Translations under genes and position numbers: made by a program
The notes under the pieces: generated by a model
Databases searched by the model: none
Told to the model about the DNA's origin: nothing
The model's input: only the letters and a program-made list of their open reading frames with translations
DNA from: Falsiroseomonas ponticola
GTDB lineage: Bacteria > Pseudomonadota > Alphaproteobacteria > Acetobacterales > Acetobacteraceae
Assembly (NCBI RefSeq): GCF_016805305.1
Contig: NZ_JAERQN010000022.1
Span: 1 to 36,371, forward strand
Direction of reading: 5' to 3'
DNA length: 36,371 bases
Part shown: positions 23,897 to 31,573 of the stretch, one piece after another
Layout: every line of letters begins with the position of its first letter
How positions within the stretch are numbered: position 1 is the first letter of the stretch

Positions 23897-24107
23897 CCAT
23901 CCTTCTCGGCCGGCCCTATGGCGGCCAGCCTGGTGGGCACCAGCGGGTTCGCCGCCATCCCCACCACCGCCATTGATCCGCCCCTCGTGCGGCGTCTCCG
24001 GCGGTCCCCGCGCTTGAAGGGTCCGGGTCCCCGTCGCCGGCAAGGTGGCCGGCTAAGTCAGCGTCGGTCCATCACAAGTCCGACCTGCGAGCGCGACCGA
24101 GCGTCGG
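23897..24107. other. Convergent intergenic gap, no gene seen
   Basis: About 210 bases between the end of the late operon (+) and the end of the ParB-like operon (-). I see no convincing frame, promoter or RNA gene. Several short GC-rich inverted repeats are present (for example GGCCGGCC) but are expected at this GC content. Confidence 0.5.
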
Positions 24108-25004
24108 TCAGCGCGGCGTCTCCTCGTCCAGCGTCGCCGCCGACACGATGGCGCGGAACTCGTCGCGCACCTCCGGCTGGTGCCGGCCGAGCCAGCGCGC
24201 GACGGCGTCATTGCCGAGCAGCTTCGCCACGTAGCCCCGCGCCAGCACGAGCTGCATCACGTTCCGATTGTAGGTCTGCTCGATCGCCTTGAAGCGCGAC
24301 TGGACGAGCGACATCTCCTGCTCCATGCGTGTGATCTGATCCATGGACAGGCCGCGCACCTTCTTCGGCTGGGCGGGATCGACCAGATGGGCCGCCGGCG
24401 TCGCCGCTAGCAGCGCCTCGGCGTAGGTCGCCGAGAAGTTGTTGACGCTCAGCATCAGCTCGGCGCACTCGACCTGGCGGGCGGGTTTCATCTTGCGCAG
24501 GTGCCGCGTGACGTCCTGGTGGAAGTGCGCCTCCTTCAGCAGCTCCACCGCCTCTGGGCAAATCCCGGCCAGCAGGTCGCGCTTTCGGCGGATGGTGTCG
24601 ATGTCGAGGTCAAGCGCGCGTGCCAGCCGCTCCTCCGACACGCCGCGCTCCAGCGCGCGCAGGATCATGAAATGCTCCTGCACCGTCGCCAGCCGGTTCA
24701 CCCGCTTGTTGTACGTATAGCCCTCGTCGTCGCGTGACAGGAGGCAGGCGACCTTGGGCCAGCCGAGCGCTCGCGCGGCGGCCAGGCGGAGATGGCCGTC
24801 GAGCACCGCACACAGCCCGCTCCGCGCGTCCGGCTGTGTGACCGACAATGGCTCAATCAGTCCGATCTCCTGCATCGACACCCGGATCTGCTCGAACTTC
24901 CGTGACCTCGGAACGTCCTTGCCCAAGAGGCGCGACGGCAGCAGGCGATCGAGGGTGATGTGGAGGATGTCGCGGTCGAAGGCCTCGGTCAGCTTCGTCA
25001 TCAT
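24108..25004 (-). CDS. ParB/RepB-like protein, second copy
   Basis: A 298-aa ParB-superfamily protein. Residues ~10-80 form the ParB N-terminal (CTPase/nuclease-like) domain with a modified GxRR box, LDGHLRLAAARALGW. Residues ~85-165 form the helix-turn-helix part (NRLATVQEHFMILRALERGVSEERLARALDLDIDTIRRKRDLL). The C-terminal half resembles the RepB-type partition domain and contains a long helix near LSMDQITRMEQEMSLVQSRF. I start it at ATG 25004, with GGAG just upstream, not at the open frame reaching 25097. It follows the first ParB-like gene by 16 bases, in one operon with the recombinase. Its role is unknown; a partition function is unlikely without a ParA. Confidence 0.8.
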   Translation of the reverse strand: MMTKLTEAFDRDILHITLDRLLPSRLLGKDVPRSRKFEQIRVSMQEIGLIEPLSVTQPDARSGLCAVLDGHLRLAAARALGWPKVACLLSRDDEGYTYNKRVNRLATVQEHFMILRALERGVSEERLARALDLDIDTIRRKRDLLAGICPEAVELLKEAHFHQDVTRHLRKMKPARQVECAELMLSVNNFSATYAEALLAATPAAHLVDPAQPKKVRGLSMDQITRMEQEMSLVQSRFKAIEQTYNRNVMQLVLARGYVAKLLGNDAVARWLGRHQPEVRDEFRAIVSAATLDEETPR

Positions 25005-25020
25005 TGTCTCCGCCCGGCCG

Positions 25021-25920
25021 TCACCCAGCCCTGCCGCGCACCAGCTCGTCGATCGCCTTGGGCAGCGTCGGCAGGCTCTCCGCCCGCAGCAGGTCAACGA
25101 AGTGCTCGTCCCGCAGTAGCCCCCCGAGCGCGGCCGCCAGAAAGGCCAAGCGCTGCTCGACCAGGTCGGCCTTGCGGATCAGCTGCTTCTGCCGCTCGAC
25201 CTCCTTGTTGTAGGCGCGGACGAGGACCGCCGAGCTGAACCTCGCACCCTTTGGCCTGGCCGCGCCGGCGCGGCCGGACGCCTTGCCGTAGAGACCGCGC
25301 ACCTCGATGAGACGACGCGCAGCGAGCAGCTTGCGGCCGCGCAGGTCGCCGCTCTCGTAGGCCGCCTGGAGCACCTGCTGCACCTCCTCGCTGCCCGCGC
25401 CGGCGATGGCGATCGCGGTGGTGATGGGTATCCTGTGGTCCTCCACTGCGATCAGCAGGCGCTCCTCGCCCCGATCCAGCAGGGTCAGCACTCCCTTGAT
25501 CCAGCTGACATCGAGGCCAGTCTTGCGCGCGATCGCCTGCGGGTCGTGGCCGCGTTGCTGCAGGGCGCGGATTGCCTCGAGCTGTTCCATCGTCCGCGGT
25601 GCCCGTCGCGCGATATTCTCCACGAGGCTACGGACGAAGGCATCTTCGTCGGAGGACGCCACGATGATCGCTGGGATTGTGCGCTGCCCAAGCTTCCGGA
25701 ATGCCTCGACCCGACCCTGGCCGCAGATCAAAAGATAGCGGTCCCCGCGCTGCGTCACCGTGATCGGCTTCTTGAGGCCAAGCAGCCTGATCGACGCAAC
25801 AAGCTCCTGGAAGACCTTCTGCTTGCGCTCGCGCGGGTTGAGGACGTCGATCAGTTCGACAGGCACGTCCTGCACGCGCTCAGCGTCGGGGCCCGGCGCG
25901 GAGAAGGAGGCCGCGCTCAT
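25021..25920 (-). CDS. ParB/RepB-like protein, first copy
   Basis: A 299-aa protein with a ParB N-terminal domain at residues ~18-110. The DNA/CTP-binding box GQGRVEAFRKLG replaces the usual GERRxRA. Next come SLVENIARRAPRTMEQLEAIRAL and a helix-turn-helix (HDPQAIARKTGLDVSWIKGVLTLL). The C-terminal ~130 residues match the RepB partition type. Its ATG overlaps the recombinase stop (ATGA), so the two are translationally coupled. No ParA or parS-like repeat is visible nearby, so plasmid-style segregation seems unlikely. Such proteins may instead bring recombination sites together or regulate the recombinase; that is inference. Confidence 0.85.
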   Translation of the reverse strand: MSAASFSAPGPDAERVQDVPVELIDVLNPRERKQKVFQELVASIRLLGLKKPITVTQRGDRYLLICGQGRVEAFRKLGQRTIPAIIVASSDEDAFVRSLVENIARRAPRTMEQLEAIRALQQRGHDPQAIARKTGLDVSWIKGVLTLLDRGEERLLIAVEDHRIPITTAIAIAGAGSEEVQQVLQAAYESGDLRGRKLLAARRLIEVRGLYGKASGRAGAARPKGARFSSAVLVRAYNKEVERQKQLIRKADLVEQRLAFLAAALGGLLRDEHFVDLLRAESLPTLPKAIDELVRGRAG

Positions 25921-27446
25921 GCTGCCCGCCTGACTGGCGCGCGCTCGGCGAGGCGGTAGAGCGGCGACAGGTCGTCCGCCCGGTAGCCATCGAGATGCGT
26001 CCCGTTGCGCTCACCGAGCCTCATCTGGTCCACCGCCAGGTCCATCCAGGGCAGCAGGTAGTAGTCGAGCTCCGCCGTATTGGCGGCATCCAGGCGCACC
26101 GCGACGGTGATGTCGGGACACAGACTGGTATCCAGCCGAAGCTTCCAGCGGAGCGCACCGCCTTGCGTCGCCGTGCAGCGGGCCAGGATCAACGAAACGC
26201 TGAACTCGCCGTTTACCCTCAGCAGGTCGGTCGCCGGATCCCGCTCGATCTGCGCGCCTAGCGCGAGCATCGCCGCCTCGGTGCGCTGGACAACCTCGGG
26301 ATGAAGCCGGCGCAGGAAGCGGTTGGTCTCCAGGTAGCGGTAGTCCCGGTCCGGCGTGAAGCCCACCAGCTGGTAGGCTCGCATCAGGCTGCCGAAGCGC
26401 TGGCCAAAGGCGCTCGACGACGGCATGCCCTCCATCTCGTCGATTAGGATGGCCGATAGGAAGCCGCGCGCCTGGTAGAGCTGGCCGAGGCGGTCGAGCA
26501 TCTCGGCGTCGGTGAAGCGACGCGACCGCTCGCGGATGATCCCCTGCGCGGTGAAGAACATCTCCGCCGGCACGACCGCCTCGAAGGCGCCGGCGCGTCG
26601 TACCCAGGCCTCCGGCGGGTTCCTGACGCGCCGCTGCTTCAGCTTGAACGAGACGCGGTTGTACACGTTGCTGCCGATGTACTTCTCATTCGTCAGGATC
26701 TGGTGGACCGTGCCGCGGGTCCAGGGGCGGCCGAGGTCGGTGCGGACGCCCTCCTCGTTAAGCCGGCGCGCGATCGTCGCCTCGCTTTGGCCCTGCTCGA
26801 CGAAGGCGCGGTAGATGCCCTCGACGATGGCGAGCTCGTCGGTGGGCCCAGGGCGGAGCACCACGCGGTCGGTCTGCAGGCTCTTTTGCTCGCCGCGGCG
26901 CAGCTCGCCCTTGGGCGCGCCGGACTGGTCGAGCAGGACGCGGCGCAGGCCGAAGCCGGCCGCCCCGCCCTGCCGGAAGCCGAGCTCGATCAAGCGGCAT
27001 TGCCCTGCGAAGACCTTCGTGGAGAGCTCGCGGCTGTACTCGCCCGCCATCGCACGCTTAACGCCCTTGACGATGGTGGCAACGGGCGAGCCGTCATTGT
27101 CGAACTGCTCGGCGCAGTAGACGACCTTCAGGCCGGCCTGCTTGCAGAGGAATTCGTAGTAGGCGCTCTCGTCGGCGTCCTGGAAGCGGCCCCAGCGGCT
27201 GACGTCGTAGACGAGGATGAGCTCAAAATCGACACGGCCGCTGCGGACATCGTCGAGGAGCCGCTGCAGCCCCTCACGTCCGCCGATGTTCAGCCCGCTC
27301 TTGCCCTCGTCCGCATAGGTACGAACGATCGCGATGCCGCGGCGCTCCGCGTAATCGCGGATCCGGTCGGCCTGGTTCTCGGTCGAGTACTGCTGGTGCT
27401 CGGTCGACATGCGCACGTACTGCGCAGCGCGGACCGTGCAGTTCAC
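25917..27446 (-). CDS. Serine recombinase with atypical C-terminus
   Basis: A 509-aa serine recombinase. The catalytic domain (residues ~6-150) has the nucleophile Ser14 in YVRMSTEHQ, with DEGKSG near 48 and YDVSRWGRF near 85-95. The recombinase domain follows (~170-300; GFGLRRVLLDQSG, EGIYRAFVEQGQSEATIARRLNEEGVRTDLGRPWTRGTVHQILTNEKYIG). The usual zinc ribbon with paired cysteines is absent; residues ~310-509 are a different, largely helical region. I chose GTG 27446 because GAGGA lies 4-5 bases upstream and homologues start just before AAQYVRMST; ATG 27497 is the alternative. It is the only recombinase seen and may integrate this element. Confidence 0.85.
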   Translation of the reverse strand: MNCTVRAAQYVRMSTEHQQYSTENQADRIRDYAERRGIAIVRTYADEGKSGLNIGGREGLQRLLDDVRSGRVDFELILVYDVSRWGRFQDADESAYYEFLCKQAGLKVVYCAEQFDNDGSPVATIVKGVKRAMAGEYSRELSTKVFAGQCRLIELGFRQGGAAGFGLRRVLLDQSGAPKGELRRGEQKSLQTDRVVLRPGPTDELAIVEGIYRAFVEQGQSEATIARRLNEEGVRTDLGRPWTRGTVHQILTNEKYIGSNVYNRVSFKLKQRRVRNPPEAWVRRAGAFEAVVPAEMFFTAQGIIRERSRRFTDAEMLDRLGQLYQARGFLSAILIDEMEGMPSSSAFGQRFGSLMRAYQLVGFTPDRDYRYLETNRFLRRLHPEVVQRTEAAMLALGAQIERDPATDLLRVNGEFSVSLILARCTATQGGALRWKLRLDTSLCPDITVAVRLDAANTAELDYYLLPWMDLAVDQMRLGERNGTHLDGYRADDLSPLYRLAERAPVRRAA

Positions 27447-27621
27447 GTTTTCCTCGCCCGGCAGCCCGTTGTCGTGCCGCGGTCGCACTCGCTTCACCCT
27501 TCAGAAGTGGGCGGTAGCTCGCCTCGCCTATCTCCGTGCTGGCATGCGCATCGGAGGCGCTGCACGCTCTCGCGCCCTCACATCCTCGATGCCCTGAACC
27601 TAGCAGGAAGGGCATGGCAGG
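27447..27621. other. Divergent control region between recombinase and regulator
   Basis: 175 bases between the recombinase start (-) and the helix-turn-helix gene start (+). Promoters for both must lie here or nearby, but I find no convincing -35/-10 pair. AGGAAGG lies about 10 bases before the regulator's ATG. Confidence 0.4.
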
Positions 27622-28035
27622 ATGTTGCCAAGGAACGGGGGCGGCGGGCCGAAAAGCGGCAAGAAGTTGCCAGAGGAGACGCTGGGCGCTTGTCGTGCCC
27701 CAGATTACACAGCGACTATCGCACGCGCGCTGCGACACGGCGTGGGAAGCGGGGGCGGCGCCGCGAAGCAACTCGAACGCTGGACAGGCGCCAGCAATCG
27801 GACAGTCCGCGGCTGGCTCTCCGGTGCCCGTGGGCCCAGCGGAGAACACCTCGTCCTTCTGGCGCGCCGGTCGGACGCGGTGCTCGAAGCCCTCATGACA
27901 TTGGTCTTTCAACCCGGTGAGAACGGAGAGGACGTGGTCGATACCGCGCGCCGCTTGATCGCTACCGCCTTGGTGACGCTCGATAGGAGGCAGAGGCCGG
28001 CCGCGTCGGAGCGTAGCCGCAAGAGATCTGGGTAA
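27622..28035 (+). CDS. Small helix-turn-helix protein, probable regulator
   Basis: A 137-aa protein. Residues ~28-75 (TATIARALRHGVGSGGGAAKQLERWTGASNRTVRGWLSGARGPSGEHLVLLARRSDAVLEAL) form a helix-turn-helix of a type common in alphaproteobacterial phage and mobile DNA. In it, WTGASxRTVxxWLxGxxGPSGEHLVxLARxSD is strongly conserved. The N-terminal ~25 residues and the Arg-rich C-terminal ~40 look disordered. It is transcribed away from the recombinase operon, so it is a natural candidate for repressor or activator of that operon. No effector domain is present. The function is inferred. Confidence 0.7.
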   Translation: MLPRNGGGGPKSGKKLPEETLGACRAPDYTATIARALRHGVGSGGGAAKQLERWTGASNRTVRGWLSGARGPSGEHLVLLARRSDAVLEALMTLVFQPGENGEDVVDTARRLIATALVTLDRRQRPAASERSRKRSG

Positions 28036-28086
28036 CCGGCATAACGACCGTGGAGCTGAAGAGCCAGCAGGCAGGACGGAGTACCC

Positions 28087-28992
28087 CTAGTCCCTGGCTT
28101 GCGACGGCTGAGGGGTCGAGTCGGCTTGCCCAGCTACTAGGCGGTTCTCGACAAATCGACGTTGCCGATCATCCTGGCCGTAGACGAACCTTGACGCCTG
28201 TCGCACCACGACATCGTTGACGCGCGCTTGAAGCGCTCGGATCGGCCATGCCCGGATCTGAGCCAACATTTCCTCGGTGTTGGTGGCCACAAATAGCGTT
28301 GAGGGCCCGAGCGGAAGCACGATATGGCCGTCATGCCGATCGAGGCCATTGCTTGTCACCAGCGGGTGGTCGGAGGTGAGGAAGCTGCGGTCAGAGCCGT
28401 TGATGCTGACGACATGCCAGTTCATGCGATTCAGGAAATCTCCAACGCGCTGGCTGTCCACTGCACGCCGGAACACCTCTGCCCACAACCGGTTATCAGC
28501 GTCGCGGTTGATGTCGTCGCAGAAATCGTCGAAGGACCGCGTGTCGTCGGGCGCACGCATCTCATGAAAAAGCTGCCTGTACTGCCCCATGTTCGCGGAG
28601 ACGTATTGTCGGCACCGCTCTTTCAATGCGGCCAGGCGTGTCGGCGAGCGATGGTGGAGCGACATGATGAACCGAGACCATCCGTCGCGCAGCTTGGGCG
28701 AGAGGGCCGCTGGCCCCTGGCTCTGGTCGAGCATGACCTCCAGCGCGTCGCTCGCGATCTGGTCCACTTGCTTGAGAAAGTGGTCCTCCAGCATCGTCCG
28801 ATGTTCAGCGGGGAAGCCGGGCACTGAGTAAAGATCAACCTCAAAGCCTGCCGCAGCCGGCGCCTTCAGCCGCGGCACTACCTGCCGGTGTGGCCGGCTG
28901 TACTGACATACGCGCCCGCCGGTCTCCCATCGCTTCAGGTAGAAGACGGGTACGTAATGATGCCGCCTTGATTGTTGAGGCGTGGACGACAT
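28087..28992 (-). CDS. DUF4238 protein, likely accessory cargo
   Basis: A 301-aa protein opening with RRHHYVPVFYLKRW, the diagnostic HHYVPxFYLRxF start of DUF4238. Further family features are the FEVDLYSVPG segment near residue 50, a helical middle, and SDRSFLTSDHPLVTSN near 220 with a following LPLGPSTLFVA. The HH and D/H residues suggest a metal or catalytic centre, but no activity is established to my knowledge. The gene sits alone between the regulator and the hip-like pair, in lower-GC sequence typical of acquired cargo. Members often occur in defence-rich or mobile regions. A defence role is possible, not shown. Confidence 0.75.
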   Translation of the reverse strand: MSSTPQQSRRHHYVPVFYLKRWETGGRVCQYSRPHRQVVPRLKAPAAAGFEVDLYSVPGFPAEHRTMLEDHFLKQVDQIASDALEVMLDQSQGPAALSPKLRDGWSRFIMSLHHRSPTRLAALKERCRQYVSANMGQYRQLFHEMRAPDDTRSFDDFCDDINRDADNRLWAEVFRRAVDSQRVGDFLNRMNWHVVSINGSDRSFLTSDHPLVTSNGLDRHDGHIVLPLGPSTLFVATNTEEMLAQIRAWPIRALQARVNDVVVRQASRFVYGQDDRQRRFVENRLVAGQADSTPQPSQARD

Positions 28993-29173
28993 CGGCTGCT
29001 ACTCAGTCTGCATTAAGGTTCGGACGGCGCGCCCCGCTCTCCCCCCTCGGAGCGCTTCGCACACCTCTGCCGTGAGGATATCGGGGAGGCGGTCGCAAGT
29101 GGTACGTCGACCGGACCGCCAACCGATCTTGCCCGACGACAACGAGGCTTGCGCCGTGAACACCTGCGATTCT
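28993..29173. other. Gap between DUF4238 and the hip-like pair
   Basis: 181 bases with no supported gene. It must contain the promoter of the DUF4238 gene (read leftward) and the 3' end of the hipA-xre transcript. I see neither a clear -35/-10 pair nor a strong terminator hairpin. Confidence 0.4.
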
Positions 29174-30187
29174 TCAACGAAGGCGATTGCCGAGGAGCCG
29201 ATCGACTTCAGCCTTAACCCGACTTTCCGAAAGACCGACAACGCCGAAGCGTTCGTAGAGCGAGGAGACCAAGGGAAACAGGTGCTCAGCCAGACGAGCC
29301 GTGACATCGTGAGCCGGAAGCACTGCTTCCAGCATGGCCTCGTCACTTCGGGCAGCGTGCCCCTCGATCAGCAGGTCGGCCAACGGGTTCGCCCACGAGC
29401 GCAACACTCTCCCGCCGAGGCCAGAGTAAAGGGCGCGGAAGCGGATGGTCAGCAATGCCTGATCGCTCGCTCGCATGAAGGTCGCCAGCTTCTCAGCGTG
29501 CAGCAGCGCCTCGCCCATGCGCCATATAGGCAGCGTGGTGTCCATGATCGTGCCTGGCGAGAATGTCTCCTGGCTGTCTTCCTGGTATCCGCGGATAAGG
29601 AAAAGGCGCGCAGTAGGTGCCGCACGCCAGAAGTCGCTGTGCGCCGCATCGTCGAAGCCACGTTTGATGCCGTCGTGTCCCTCGGGGGCAAGCCAGCACT
29701 CAATCGTGCCGTCCACTTCGCGCGGTGCAATCTCGGGCCTTTGTGGAACCCAGAACACTGGCCATCCCGTATGCCTCGTCACGGCCTTGTCCAGGATCGC
29801 CTCAAAGGCTGTGAGGCTGGGCGTCCTTAACTCGCCTTCAAGGCAATAATCGAAGCGGTACCAGCCGTGTGGGAATCGGCCGGGCGAGTCTTTCGGCAGA
29901 TCTTTCGTGAGGCTGCGCCAGCGTTCGAATGCGTCGCGCACAAATGCTTCCTGCGCTCCCTGGTCGGTCTGCTCGTCTACCAGACCAACGACGCGCAAGA
30001 TGTCGAGCGCCTTCGACAGCGTGAGCGTTGTTTCGCCGCGCTCGAAGGCCGCCATCGTTGGAATGCTGACGCTTGCGAGCGCGGCGTGCTCCCGCTGAGT
30101 AAGCTTCTCCGCCTTTCGTCGGCGGATGGTCTCGTCGACCAGCGCTCGCCAGTTCAAAGGCGTCATCCCGCGAACATTCTCAGGCAT
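29174..30187 (-). CDS. XRE helix-turn-helix protein with long C-terminal domain (HipA partner)
   Basis: A 337-aa protein. Residues ~15-75 are a Cro/XRE helix-turn-helix (RKAEKLTQREHAALASVSIPTMAAFERGETTLTLSKALDILRVVGL). The remaining ~260 residues form a globular domain I do not recognise, with FDYCLEGELRTPSL near 105, WPVFWVPQRPEIAP near 142 and RALYSGLGGRVLRSWANPLADLLIEG near 255. Standard HipB antitoxins are about 90 aa. The start overlaps the hipA stop by 25 bases, so the pair is co-transcribed with the kinase first, the reverse of hipBA. It probably represses the shared promoter and restrains HipA. The extra domain may sense a signal or carry an effector role; this is inference. Confidence 0.75.
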   Translation of the reverse strand: MPENVRGMTPLNWRALVDETIRRRKAEKLTQREHAALASVSIPTMAAFERGETTLTLSKALDILRVVGLVDEQTDQGAQEAFVRDAFERWRSLTKDLPKDSPGRFPHGWYRFDYCLEGELRTPSLTAFEAILDKAVTRHTGWPVFWVPQRPEIAPREVDGTIECWLAPEGHDGIKRGFDDAAHSDFWRAAPTARLFLIRGYQEDSQETFSPGTIMDTTLPIWRMGEALLHAEKLATFMRASDQALLTIRFRALYSGLGGRVLRSWANPLADLLIEGHAARSDEAMLEAVLPAHDVTARLAEHLFPLVSSLYERFGVVGLSESRVKAEVDRLLGNRLR

Positions 30188-31347
30188 GCGTTTGTCACGA
30201 TCTCTGCGAAGCGAGTTCTGAAGCCGTCTGGGCTTTCCGCGGCGGGCGGAGCAATAATCGGTGCTGCCTTGCGCACCTGCCGTTCGAGATCCACAAAGGC
30301 TTGGTCGACCACTCGCGTTGGCAAGCCGATCTCTAGCCCGAAGCGCCGAAACAGGGATTGATCAGCTTCGTCGAGCTTTACTCGTCGCCCACCAATGTTT
30401 AGCGCCAGCGTCTGATCAAAGCTGTCGTAGATCGCGGTGTTCAACACGTCATACACAGGCGACAGGCGCAGTCCTGCTGGTGTTTCCAGCAGCGAGAAAT
30501 TCTTCAAGTGCGCATCACAGTTACCGATGAGCGCGAAGACGAGCAAGCGTCGATAGAAGCGTGACAGGTCGATTGGTGGGCGCACCGAATGCTGCTTGAT
30601 GATCGACGCAATATCCTCATACGCTGCATTGTACTTGCCCGCGTAGTCCTGCCCTCGAGGTTTGCACAGAATCTGTGCGCAATCCTCGAGCCTCAGCTTT
30701 TCGCCGCGTGCGCCCCGATCGAACCGGGTGACGACAAGGGCTTGCTCCTCGACTACTGAAACATGGGCCAGCTCGAACTTCGTGACTTCGGTCGCACCGA
30801 GCACGGCAGCCGTCCAGCGCAGGCTTAGGGCCTCGTTGCGAACCAGGCTCTGGATCCGATCCGAGTTGAACTTGGCGATGTAAGGCGCGAGCCCTTGAGG
30901 GGCTGCCGGTCGGAAGGCGTTTCCCTCCTTCACCACGAGGAGCTTCTTCTGGATGCCGGAGACCGTCCTGCCAGGGCTCGCCGTCGCCTCGGTGATCTCG
31001 GGAGCTGGGGCAAGATCGCCAGGTGGACGCAGGCTCACTGCACCAATGCAGTCGGCGCCGTACCTCAGGAGGAGGCCGAGATCGTCTTCCTCGACCACGT
31101 GAGCGACCCTGGCCTGCTGCTCACGCAGCCATCCCTCTGGCGCGAGATGCTCGAAGAACGGATGAAGCCCTCGGGCCCACTCATGCTCCCGCCGAACCGC
31201 TGGGAAGCAACATGCGATGTCATCGTTCCAGTCTGGAGCGTAGGTAAAGCGGGTCCCACCGCCGGCTGTCTCTGCCAGGCTGCCTGCTAGCTGGTCCTTG
31301 TACAGGATGTCGGCGGTCCGCGAAGCCATGCTAAGGTTTGCTTTCAT
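30163..31347 (-). CDS. hipA: HipA-family serine/threonine kinase (toxin)
   Basis: A 394-aa HipA kinase. E. coli HipA phosphorylates glutamyl-tRNA synthetase and causes dormancy; the target here is unknown. The N-terminal subdomain (residues ~12-105) is followed by the regulatory Ser loop TVSGIQKKLLV (Ser130). The catalytic motif GNCDAHLKNFS has Asp278, and the metal-binding SPVYD has Asp300. All key residues are present, so the enzyme should be active. I chose ATG 31347, since the promoter at 31396-31425 lies downstream of the frame's first ATG (31425). It is first in an operon with the XRE partner. The symbol refers to the family, not to proven orthology. Confidence 0.85.
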   Translation of the reverse strand: MKANLSMASRTADILYKDQLAGSLAETAGGGTRFTYAPDWNDDIACCFPAVRREHEWARGLHPFFEHLAPEGWLREQQARVAHVVEEDDLGLLLRYGADCIGAVSLRPPGDLAPAPEITEATASPGRTVSGIQKKLLVVKEGNAFRPAAPQGLAPYIAKFNSDRIQSLVRNEALSLRWTAAVLGATEVTKFELAHVSVVEEQALVVTRFDRGARGEKLRLEDCAQILCKPRGQDYAGKYNAAYEDIASIIKQHSVRPPIDLSRFYRRLLVFALIGNCDAHLKNFSLLETPAGLRLSPVYDVLNTAIYDSFDQTLALNIGGRRVKLDEADQSLFRRFGLEIGLPTRVVDQAFVDLERQVRKAAPIIAPPAAESPDGFRTRFAEIVTNACLRMFAG

Positions 31348-31395
31348 CCCTGCTCGACATAGCCAAAAATTAGCCCCTAAGAGCAGGCGTGCCTT

Positions 31396-31425
31396 CCTAT
31401 ATGGCCTACGGGACCTAAAAAGCAA
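31396..31425 (-). promoter_or_regulatory. Predicted sigma-70 promoter for the hipA-xre operon
   Basis: Reading leftward, TTGCTT (31425-31420) and TATAGG (31401-31396) are separated by 18 bases, giving a transcript start near 31389 and a ~40-base leader before ATG 31347. The -35 box lies inside the first operator-like repeat. Confidence 0.5.
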
Positions 31426-31439
31426 GACATAACTTTATT
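31420..31439 (-). promoter_or_regulatory. Operator-like repeat 1 (overlaps the -35 box)
   Basis: On the + strand AAGCAAGACATAACTTTATT. It matches the repeat at 31460-31479 at 16 of 20 positions and has the same imperfect dyad (AAG...CTT). Being on top of the -35 box, occupancy by the XRE protein would block transcription. Confidence 0.6.
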
Positions 31440-31459
31440 CACGGCTTTCGGTCGGTCGG

Positions 31460-31479
31460 AAGAAAGTCATAGCTTTCTT
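31460..31479 (-). promoter_or_regulatory. Operator-like repeat 2
   Basis: On the + strand AAGAAAGTCATAGCTTTCTT, a perfect 7-bp dyad (AAGAAAG / CTTTCTT) around TCATAG. It starts exactly 40 bases from repeat 1, close to four helical turns, so two dimers could bind the same DNA face. Confidence 0.6.
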
Positions 31480-31573
31480 TGGGCGTGATTCTCGGCCTTC
31501 CACTTCGCCTCACCAAGCCAAACCTTCGCAAGTGCGGCAGCCACCCCGCCTCCCTGCATTCTGCACGTCAACA

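Noticed and set aside
24108..25920. A plasmid partition locus (parAB/repABC)
   Set aside because: There is no ParA/RepA or RepC gene and no parS-like repeat set nearby. The ParB-like genes are tied to a recombinase instead.
26703..27920. Plus-strand frame of 405 codons opposite the recombinase
   Set aside because: It is antisense to a clear serine recombinase and also crosses the divergent control region.
28982..29830. Plus-strand frame of 282 codons opposite the XRE partner gene
   Set aside because: The minus frame carries a clear helix-turn-helix and couples to hipA; the plus frame has no domain.
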